From assembly GCF_032854445.1 (NCBI RefSeq), contig NC_088298.1:4212160-4276159 (forward strand): DNA of 64,000 bases, given 5' to 3'. The position numbers and the translations under genes were made by a program. The DNA is from Liolophura sinensis. Lineage: Eukaryota > Mollusca > Polyplacophora > Chitonida > Chitonidae. Shown one piece after another: positions 33,454 to 45,400 of this stretch (position 1 is its first letter; the number at the start of each line of letters is the position of its first letter). The notes beneath the pieces were generated by a model that searched no databases, was not told where the DNA came from, and was given only the letters and a program-made list of their open reading frames with translations.

Positions 33454-36400
33454 CTACAGTAGGCTTCCTACAAACTGGACTGTTTCCATGGGCTCTGAAG
33501 ATACTGAGGGCAATGTATCCCTCTCTTTGACATGATAGGGAATATCTTGTTCCATAGGGAGCTCTGCATCGCCATCCTCCATCGCTGAGCCAATGCCTTG
33601 ATCTAGTGCTGCCCCACACTTACCATCAAGCTCCTCAAAACGCTTTTCAACCTTTTCTCCATCTGTCAGTAACTTGGTTTCTCTCAAAAGGTCAGGAGAA
33701 CTGTCTAATCCATCATGATATGCTGAACATACAGGCTCGTAAAGTTCTTCACCTTCTGTCTGAGACTCAGCACTTCTCTGTACGTCTACATGTGCAGAAC
33801 TGTTCAGTCTGTCCTGATCTTTTACACAAGGTTGTTCCATGGACTTTTCAGTCGCTAAGGTATGATCCACAGAAAGGTTTTCTTTTCTTTCCTCATTTTC
33901 CCTAGACATTTCATTTTCACCACCTGGAACATCTACTGAGCTGTCCACATTTGCTATTTGTTCCACGTCACATTCCACATTTGCTATTTGCTCCACATCA
34001 CATTCCACATTTGCTGTTTGTTCCACATCCCATTCCACATTTGCTGTTTGTTCCACAACACATTCCACATTTGCTGTTTGTTCCACAACACATTCCTCAT
34101 TTGCACGAATCACAAAAACATCTGCATTTGATCCCTGTCCTTCAGGCGTTTCCATAGATGGTTGTTCCTTAGGAATTTCACTTTTACACAGTTCTACATT
34201 TTCTTGACAAGCTTCATTCGCTTGTTCATCTACAGAAATACCTCCATTATCAGAACAGCTTTCTGTTCTCTCATCATTTGCTTCACATTTTTCTGCATTG
34301 GACACATTTTCTGTCACTTCTTCCACATCAGAGACCTTTTCTTTCTGACCATGAGCAATTCCTGAATCTGTCTGACCTTCAGCATTAACTTTAGACTCCT
34401 CCTGTTGATCTGAGGACACACTCCCAGATGGTTCCTTTTCAGGGTCCATCTGATTTTTGGTCCCAGGTTTAGGTTCCTCTTCTTTGTCATCCACATCCAC
34501 ATCAGATTCTTCTGCCTCCGACGAGACATCGCCCGTGGCCTTGTCAGAATTTTCCCTGCTGTCTTGCTCTTGCTTTGAAGTCTTATCTAGGTTGGATACA
34601 TCATAAGTGACACTCTTCTTGGCAGACTGCAAGTATAAAAAATTTATTTATTTGATTTTTGTCATGTTCAATATTTTTTACTCAAAACGTCGGTCAGTTT
34701 CATGAGAGATCACATTTGCAAATAAGATTTCAGGCTCTTTCATTTGATTTTGGCATCATTTTTATGTTTTTTTCTCTGTTACTACAATGAGCACACCACT
34801 AGCAGCCTTCACACCAGTGGACCCTCATGCTGACTTCCTATGTGGATTGTTGTGGACTTACCTCTGATGTCTACTCGGTTTCCTCCCACCATAATGCTGG
34901 TCACCATAGAATAAGTGAAATATTCTTGAGTACAGCATAACACACCAATAACCAATAAAAAAAAAAAAAACAAAAACAAAAAAAAAAATCTCCTGTCCAT
35001 GGCTGGGATTGAACCCGCACTTCAACCACTAAGGCATGACCTGTTCCCTTTCCACTTGATTAAACTTACAGCCAGAGTGATGGAGTAGTCCTTATCAGCC
35101 CCTTTCTCCCCACTGTGGCATTTCTTCAGGTGGAAATCTAAGTAGCTCCTCTTGCTGAAACCAGCCTTGCATACTGTGCAGCGGTAACGGATGCTCCTGT
35201 GCTGCACGTTTCTGTGCTGCACCATGTTCTTGTGGTGTGCAAACGACGCAGAGCATATAGGACATTCATAGCGACCGTCTGGGCCGGGTTTCGGGAGTTC
35301 AGGCTTGGGCTAAAGAATAAAAAATAACGTCAAAAAATAATGTCAAAAAATTATTCTTCAGCTAGTCGATTCAGTGACAGGATGAAAAGAGATCAAACTG
35401 AAAGAAACGGTCAAACAACTTCCACACATTTCCATCTGCCAACATGGTGTAACATGAGAAACAGAAAGGCAATGTTTGGGCCGAACAACAAAATCAAAAA
35501 CATTGAGATTCAATCCTTATAAAAACTTTTTTTTTTGCTTAAAATATAAAAATGCATGCTTTGTTTCAGTACAAGCATCTTGATAATTTGATATTGGAAT
35601 AAAAAATAGTTTACGCATTCGAAAACAATACTGATCATCCCAAAGTGTTAGTATTTCCTATGATTTACATCTGGGTTTACTGTGTCCGACACGCAAGCTG
35701 GAATTTAAAGCTATAACAAATGAGCCAACAAAACCTAATCTTATCTTTTCCAAAACAAGCAATAAAACAGCAACAGATCCAGTGCACATAATACAGACCT
35801 GGCAATACAGCATCAAATTCTGACCTGGCAATACACCATCAAATTCTGACCAGGAAATACACCACCAAATCCTGACCAGTCAATACAGCATCAAATCCTA
35901 CCCTGGCAATACGACATCAACATCAAATCTGGATCAGGCAATATAGAATCAAATCTTGACCAGGCAATACGACATCAAATCTGGACCAGGCAATACAGAA
36001 TCAAATCCTACCCAGGCAATACGACAATTCGACATCGACATCAAACTCTGACCAGGCAATACAGAATCAAATCCTACCCAGGCAATACGACAATATGACA
36101 TCGACATCAACATCAAACTCTGACCAGGCACTACAGAATCAAATCCTACCCAGGCAATATGACATCGACATCAAACTCTGACCAGGCAATACAGAATCAA
36201 ATCCTACCCAGGCAATATGACAATATGACATCGACATCAAACTCTGACCAAGCAATACAACATCAAATCGTCAACAGGGCCATGCATTGTCAAATCATCA
36301 GCTGGCAATTTCACATCACATTCTGACGACAAAGCATAACCTTGAATCCACTGGCAGTAACACAACATCAAATCATCACTAACCACCAGACACCACCAGA

Positions 36401-39400
36401 CATGACCGGACACCACCGGACACGACTTGCCTTTTCCACCTCAACTATAACACCATGTTGGACTTTGAGATGATGCCTATAGTAACTCTGTGACATGAAT
36501 CCTGCATCACAGTGAGGACAAGTGAAGAGAGAGTTCGTATGCCCGTGCTGTTCTCGTACGTGGTGCCTTATAGACGACAGGTTAAGGAAAGCCGCCTTGC
36601 AGACAGAACAGACGTGTTTCCTCTCAGCAGGAATTTTACACTTTTCCTCAAGCTGTAATAGAGAAGATGTGGTGCAAGAGAGTGTGGGGAGACTGGGTTA
36701 AACTTCCTCACATAACGAATTTGTGGATTCCCTGGATTCCCCGGATTCTTACTGTTTGTGGGCATGCGAGTAACAATAAACATGAAGTTTTCATAAGAGA
36801 GAAAAACAGATTTAAATATTGTCATTTCCTACAAAATCCACACATTCCAGGCGCATTAAAAGTCTTGCCATGTTTTAGGCTTGTCCAATGACAAGCCTCT
36901 TTTCTTCCTCTTGAATATTCATTGTGATGTCAAGGTGCTCAACGTTTTACTCTTACCATATGATCAATGTGCATTTCCAGCTTCAGTTAAAAACATACGT
37001 ACATTGTGATAATCGTGGATTTTAAGGTCTGTGAAAGCCAACTTTAAGAAGGAAGAGTTTGGGATATACTAGAGGACCCCATCATGCCTACATACGTGGC
37101 TGCTGTCTACCAAAAAAGCTGTCTTGAAGCACTACTTGGCAACGCTAAGCATGACGACGTATGTAATACGTTCAAATGGTGGCGTAATGGAGACTTCTAA
37201 GCCTTCGATGTTTAACTATTAAATACTCAAATAACAAGCCCTGCTAATAGAAAATTTAGACATTTTATTGCACCTTAAGTATAGCCCCTCATTTAAGGTA
37301 TAGGTTGTATGCTTGAGGTCTTACGTCATACTTTAACAATTGTTCAGTCATATGACGATGAGGAGTCATTAGGTGTGTGTACATATACTGTGCCTTCTTG
37401 TGGCAGGGCAAATCCATGCTGCCACAGTGCTGTTGCCACTAAAGTATTTTGCCACAGACATCAAACATGACACCCCACCTAGTCACATTATATTGGCAAC
37501 GTGCCAACCAGTTCTGTCTTCGTGGTGTGAGATTTATTGATGAAAGTCTGAAATCCTTGGCTTTCTGATCAATTGAGAAAAATAAAATTTCATGTGAACG
37601 TTGATAACATATCTACTTATTGACTGCTTCATTGAACTTGAGACAGAAAGCATATTTCACGGAATTTCAGTGTTAAGAAATCCCCAAAAGGCCCATCTGA
37701 TTTACGTTAGAAAAACTGAGAAAATCAGGATATTGTCTGTCTTTGACAGAGTACTGGTATGCTTCCCGATCAAATTTCACAAGAAAGGATTACACCAACC
37801 AAAAGAGCAAAGTGAAAAAAGTACACATACCACATTATTTGGGAGTCGGAAGCACAAATTCCAAGTTCTTGGAAGTAATGTACGAGCTACTTCTGCAATA
37901 GTTTCCTCTCTGAGCATGTGCACAAGAGTTTGGGGCAATCCTGTGTGAACACACAGAGCCTATAGGCCTACACTTTGTGTCATACCATTCATATATAGTA
38001 AGGACGTGGTCTGACACAAGTCACAATATAACTTCTGCTGGCATGCAGTCATGTTTAAAAACCTCTACACTTGTTATTTCACAGGCTTAACCTTACCTGG
38101 GGGCCTCCGTGGCTCAGTCGGTTAGCGTGCTAGCGCAGCGTAATGACAGCGTAATGTGAGTCAGCGTAATGTGAGTCTCTCACCAATGCGGTCGCTACGA
38201 GTTCAAGTCCAGCTCATGCTGACTTCCTCTCCAGCTGTAAGTGGGAAGGTCCGCTAGCAACCTGCGGATGGTCGTGGGTTTCCCCCGGGCTGTGCCCGGT
38301 TTCCTCCCACCATACTGGTATGCTTCCCGATCAAATTTCACAAGAAAGGATTACACCAACCAAAAGAGCAAAATGAAAAAAGTACACATACCACATTATT
38401 TGGGAGTCGGAAGCACAAATTCCAAGTTCTTGGAAGTAATGTACGAGCTACTTCTGCAATATTTTCCTCTCTGAGCATGTGCACAAGAGTTTGGGGCAAT
38501 CCGGCGTGAGCACACAGAGCCTATAGGCCTACACTTTGTGTCATACCATTCATATATAGTAAGGACGTGGTCTGACACAAGTCACAATATAACTTCTCCT
38601 GGCATGCAGTCATGTTTAAAAACCTCTACACTTGTTATTTCACAGGCTTAACCTTACCTGGGGGCCTCCGTGGCTCAGTCGGTTAGCGTGCTAGCGCAGC
38701 GTAATGACAGCATAATGTGAGTCAGTGTAATGTGAGTCTCTCACCAATGCGGTCGCTGTGAGTTCAAGTCCAGCTCATGCTGGCTTCCTCTCCAGCTGTA
38801 AGTGGGAAGGTCCGCTAGCAACCTGCGGATGGTCGTGGGTTTCCCCCGGGCTCTGCCCGGTTTCCTTCCACCATAATGCTGGCCGCCGTCGTATAAGTGA
38901 AATATTCTTGAGTACGGCGTAAAACAGCAATCAAATAAATAAATAAATAACCTTACCTGTTGGTGATACTGGAAACACCATTGTTGCATGCATGGGTGTA
39001 GGGGTACATACACGCAGACTTTCAGGCTTACTGCTCAGCTGCAGCAAGGATGGGGCTAGTAGCTTTAATAAATATTTATCTAATAGACAAAATTAGAAAT
39101 ATCTGCAATGATCCAGATTTATACCTCGTTTCCGACATAACCCGTGCTGATCGAACTGTTTCTAAAATTTTGTAACCCGCTTTATAAACTGAAGAAACTT
39201 TATTACCACTTTTGAACAGTAACACGAGCAAAGACACGGTATTATTGCTGCATGGTTGACTTTTTTTCTTTTTTCCAACAATCTCCGGTACAGCCTTATG
39301 AACTGAAACTTAACTGAACTATTGCTGTGCAATTTTTGTCGCAAAGTTTAGAAAATCCATTTCTTTTCAGTGTTGAATACCAAACTTCATAATGCATCAC

Positions 39401-42400
39401 AATAAACATAATAATGACCAGTACCTCCGAGTTTGTTCCAAACTGAACCTAATAAACCGGTAGGAACGCATCAACCACAAACATGTAAATTATCAGATTT
39501 ACTGAATCTTCTATAATAAGCTGATAAATCCGTCAAATTGAGTAACTGTAGATCACCATTAGAAGCCTAACCCTCTAGGCCTTTGATTCCGGGAATTTTC
39601 CTTTCTTACTGCAAAGAAGGCATAAAGGACGCTAATCAAAGAACCATCAATAATTCACATGATTTCCATTTTCAGAAACTTGAATATTACACATGTGCGT
39701 GTATTTTCTGCTTTATTTGTGTCATTTCAAGATCAAGACGCCTGCCAATCCTTTCTTTGTCTTCTTAGTCTGCTTATTTGCCAATATACAACCAGCTTCA
39801 ATGTTCAAAACATTTATTTATTTCCATTTCAACCTAAAACCCCAAACAGAAGCACACAAACTTACAGGCGTTGTCCGCAGATCACCACGAGCTTGACTTA
39901 AGTTTTTATCAGAACACGTGTCCTGGCCGTTCACCTGCGACAGCCTTGAGAGCACTTGCACCAAGGCCTGACCAGTTGGACAGCTCTAATCTCCTGTCAC
40001 ATCAGAGAGCAGCCACCATGCTGTGGGTAACGTACTTTAAACACTTTGAAGCCTCATAGCTGTGCGTCCATCTAGTCTACCTCTGAGGCCTATCATATCA
40101 CTTACTGGTGTTGGTGTAGGGGTCTGAGACCTATCATAACACTTACAGGTGTTGGTGTAGGGGTCGGAGACCTGTGATAACACTAACTGGTGTTGATGTA
40201 GAGGTCTGAGACCTGTGATAACACTTACTGGTGTTGGTGTAGGGGTCGGAGACCTATCATAACACTTACAGGTGGAAGTGTAAGTCTGAGGCCTATCATA
40301 ACACTTACAGGTGTTGGTGTAGGGGTCTGACACCTATCGCAACACTTACCGGTGATGGTGTAGAGGTCTGAGACCTATCATAACACTTGCCAGTGTTAAT
40401 GTAGAGGTCTGAGACCTATCATAACACTTACCTGTGTTGGTGTCGGAGTCTGAGACCTATCATAACACTTACTGGTGTTGGTGTAGGGGTCTGAGACCTA
40501 TCATAACACTTACCAGTGTTGGTGTAGGGGTCTGAGACCTATAATAACACTTACCGATGTTGGTGTAGGGGTCTGAGACCTATTATAACACTTACCGGTG
40601 TTGATGTAGGGGTCTGAGATCTATCATAACACTTACCGGTGTTGATGTAGGGGTACAAGACCTAACATAACAGTAACTGGTGTTAATGTAGGGGTCTGAG
40701 ACCTATCATAACACTTACTGGTGTTGGTGTAGGGGTCTGAGACCTATCATAACACTTACTGGTGTTGGTGTAGGGGTCCGAGGCCTATCATAACACTTAC
40801 CAGTGTTGGTGTAGGGGTCTGAGACCTATCATAACACTTACCGGTGTTGGTGTAGGGGTCTGAGACCTATAATAACACTTACTGGTGTTGATGTTGGGGT
40901 CTGAGACCTGTGATAACACTTACTGGTGTTGGTGTAGGGGTCTGAGACCTGTGATAACACTTACTGGTGTTGGTGTAGGGGTCTGAGACCTATCATAACA
41001 CTTACCGGTGTTGGTGTAGGGGTCGGAGACCTGTGATAACACTTACTGGTGTTGGTGTAGGGGCCCGAGACCTGTGATAACACTTACTGGTGTTGGTGTA
41101 GGGGTCTGAGACCTGTGATAACACTTACTGGTGTTGGTGTAGGGGTCGGAGACCTGTGATAACACTTACTGGTTTTGGTGTAGGGGTCTGAGACCTGTGA
41201 TAACACTTAATGGTGTTGGTGTAGGGGTCCGAGACCTGTGATAACACTTACTGGTGTTGGTGTAGGGGTCTGAGACCTGTGATAACACTTACTGGTGTTG
41301 GTGTAGGGGTCGGAGACCTATTGTAACACTTACCAGTGTTGGTGTAGGGGTCGGAGACCTGTGATAACACTAACTGGTGTTGATGTAGAGGTCTGAGACC
41401 TGTGATAACACTTACTGGTGTTGGTGTAGGGGTCGGAGACCTATCATAACACTTACCTGTGTAGGGATCTTCCTGACAACACCATGCTGATTCTTGAGGT
41501 GCTGGCAGAGGTAGAGCACTGTGGTAAAGCCAGCTGGACACTCAGAACAGTGATGGTTGATGACTTCGTGCTGAGACAGCTTGTGGGGACGTAGGCTTTT
41601 CTTGCAGAAGAACTTTGCTCCGCAGATGTCACACTCTGTTGGCGACTTCTCATCTGGTTTGCTGGTAGGCGTTTTCTGAAATGAGTGACAGGAAACTGCA
41701 GGTGTGTTTGTTTTCTCTGCTCACTGCTTTAAAATATACTTTTCGGAAAATGGAGATTTTAAACTGTTTCTCAATGGTGTACATTTATTTAAGTGTCCTA
41801 CAAGTGACTGTTCCATGCATACTTTAACCCAGCTGAGATAGGCACTAAAGAAGATTTTAGCATAAAAAGTGAAAAAAAGAGAAAATTGGAAAGTACTCAA
41901 GATGTATCTAGCCTTCAGATAAGATATTTTCAATGTCTTGAAATACTTAAAACTTTAGCAATTGGCAAAAATCCGCATTTTGCCCATTTAGCTCCATGTT
42001 ATTTATCACCTCCTGCCTTGCCTTACCTTGACAATGACCTCCCCTTCCTCCATTCCATGCTGCCTGTTTAGGTGATACAGCAGGTAACTATGCGTTTTGA
42101 ATCGTGCGCCGCACACGTGACACCCACACGTCGTCTCCCTGTGCTGTTTGTTGTGATGTTCTCTCAGCGACTTATGCAGCTTGAATAGTGACCCACAAAC
42201 TTGGCACCTGTAACTCCCTCGGCCTTTCTTGGACTTATTCATAAACTGGGGATAAAATGATGTCACCACTAGTTAATGAAAGGGATCTCTCGCTCTCTCT
42301 CTCAACTGATTCATCCACTTACTGCTTATAGTTTTAGGCATTTAACCTGACACACATGAGATTGGCTTTTGGTCAAAAAAAAAAAAAAAAAGAAAAAAAC

Positions 42401-45400
42401 CGGCGTACTCAAGAATATTTCACTTATATGATGGTGGCCAGCATTATGGTGGGAGGAAACTGAACAGAGCCCAGGTAAGAACCCAGGACCATCGGCCAGG
42501 TTTATGATCAGACATAAGGCCTAACATGCCTGAAGAATTGTGCATGTAGCAAGTTAGATCTATTGCATGTTGCACTAATAATCCGCTTTGCTACATTGGA
42601 AATTTGCCTTGGAATTTCCTTTGTTCCACTTAGAATTTCCATTCTTACACTTGGTATTTCCTATGTTACTCTATGCATGTTACTACCCTGGGAATTGGCT
42701 TTGCTACTTTTTTCAAAGTGTCTACAAGTGCAATTGTTTGCTACTTTAGTGGTTAATGCTTCAAATTTGCCAGCTAATTCACTTCCCAGTACCATGTAAC
42801 TTTCTTTTTGTGTGTACTACCCCCTGAAGAAGAAAAGAATACTGTATTTCACCTAAATTGACCTCTAAAACTGCGCACTTAGAAGAGTATAAAGACTACA
42901 AAATAACATCTTTTAGTTTTTCTGATAAGAAGTCAATCAAACTAAAAAAAAAAAAAACTCCCGGAGAAACACGCACACAAGCTATGTAAATGTACCTCCT
43001 GGCGTAAACATGCAGCTATGCAGCTGAACTGGTGCCAGCTCAATTGTATTAGGAGGTCTTTTCAGGGGCACAGAATTGATTCTGATTGGCAGATGTGAGA
43101 GATAGCAAAGTCCACGCTATGCTTCATCCCTCAAATTTTGGTAGGTGCATTTATTCAAGCATGACCAAGGCTGCTCCACTGTCAGCTACAAGTAATCAGC
43201 TTCAATTCTGTATCCCTTTAAGCCTAGTGGTCTCCACAGAGAATCCATTATACCACTTGGCCAACAAGGATAAGACAAGCAGTAGAAGAGGAGAAAACAG
43301 TCTATATGAGAATGAAGATTAGGGATGTTCTATATTAGCTTGTAGAAGCATCAAGCCTGACAAAAAAAAAAATCCTGTAAATTTTTTTCAAACTTGGCTA
43401 AACAAGTTTGGTTGTGCAGTGAGAATCTGAAAGCTGTACACCACTAAGTATGTCAAGCAACAGTTTCGAAGGCTTTACAGAGAGATGGCATCAAAAGAAT
43501 TCTGCCATTGTTCAACAAACTTTCTGGATTGACAATGTGGACAGCTGTATACTAGACCGAACCCCAAGAAAATAGCTGAAGCTTCTTTATCCAACACGTA
43601 ATTGAAAAAAGCCGATTTGAAAAAAAAAAATTTCCGCAGAAAGAAATTTAGAGGAAATGGCTCCTGCAGATATTTAAGATGAAAACGACTGCTCGTGTAA
43701 CATCTTTGGGAATTTCAAACCAAAAAACAGACGCCCCTTGTGTTTCTTCGTTACAATTGCAGTTACAAGGCTAAAATACTGCCTATGTGGCATTAAACTC
43801 TAATCATTCTTCCTTCCTTATAAATACTGACTAGTGACTTGAACAAATGGGGACTCCTGAACTTGTCACACCTTCAAATTTTGAAAACTCTTTAGTGACA
43901 AAGCTTTTCTTCGCAGTTCATCTTTTGGACTTTGGAGGCTGGCGTGTGAACCTCCCTCTGTCTGACGGCTCTTACTTGAACCCCCCTCACATTGCTCATC
44001 ATCCAGGTCGTCAATGCCATGGAGTGTGTTAAGGTGGTAGCGAAGGTAGAACATAGTCCTGAAGCCGACAGTGCAGAAGGGACAGGTATAGCGATGACCA
44101 GTATCCGCGAAAGAGGAGGGAATGTCATGAAGATTGCGGTCTTTATTTCTCTGCAACGTCAACAATGATTGAGTAGAGGTTACCGTAATTTTGTTTAAAA
44201 AGCTTTTCGAGCTTAAAAATGACAAACTTTTACACTTACCAAAAAGCTCTGGATTAATTATATTGACAATTCCAAACCTGAGGATTTTCAGTCTCATGTG
44301 TTGAATACAATAATCTGACCTTAAAAATTGTTTCAATCACACCTTCTATTTATATAACATTCGGGATAAATTATGGAAACAATTCTATACCTAAATATTT
44401 TCCGTCATGTCCAATACGGTAATCAAATGTTCCAATCACACCTTTTATTTATATTGGCCTGCTTCCTATTTATGGGCCTACTTCCTATTTATGGGCCTGT
44501 TTCCATTTATGGGTCGGCTTCCTACTTATTGGCCTGCTTCCTATTTATGGGCCTGTTTCCATTTATGGGCCTGCTTCCTATTTATGGGCCTGCTTCCATT
44601 TATGGGCCTGTTTCCTATTTATGGGCCCGTTTCCTATTTATGGGCCTGCTTCCATTTATGGGCCTGCTTCCTATTTATGGGCCTGTTTCCATTTAAGGGT
44701 CGGCTTCCTATTTATGGACCTGCTTCCTATTTATGGGCCTGTTTCCATTTATGGGCCTGCTTCCTATTTATGGGCCTGTTTCCATTTATGGGCCTGCTTC
44801 CTATTTATGGGCCTGCTTCCTATATCATAAATATTTCTGATGAAACTTGCTCAGTCTTCATGGAACAGAATCAGACTGACATCTTTTCAAAGCACATAAT
44901 AATCAGTCTGTGGTTTGCTCATCTCATATTTTTAACCAATATCTAAGGGTTTTGGATCGGGCATAGGGCCTAACATGCCTGAGGAATTGTGTATGTAGCA
45001 AGTTTGATCTGTTGCTTGCTGCACTAATAATCCGATTTGCTACGATGGAAATTTGCCTTGGAATTTCTTTTGTTCCACTTACAATTTCCACTGTAACACT
45101 TGGTATTTCCTTTCTTACTCTACGCACTGACTTTACCACTTGGGAAATGTTCCTTGATACACTTAAAATCTGGGTTTGCTACACTGGGAATGTCCTTTGC
45201 TAGACTGGGGATGTCCTTTCCCACACTGGGATATATCCTTCGCAACATTGGGGATGTCCTTTGTTACACTGGGAATGTCATATTTTACACTGGAGATGTC
45301 CTTTGCTACACTGGGACTGTCCTTTGCTACGCTTGGGATGTTCTTTGCTACACTTGGAATGTTCTTTGCTACACTTGGAATGTTCTTTGCTACACTTGGA

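Noticed and set aside
40080..41456. CRISPR-like array (regular short repeats)
   Set aside because: There are no unique spacers between repeats. Units are contiguous 41-bp copies in a eukaryotic intron.
40037..41541. Pro/Thr- and Leu/His/Gln-rich open frames across the 41-bp array
   Set aside because: Periodic artefacts of the array. Only the part overlapping exon 17 has coding support.
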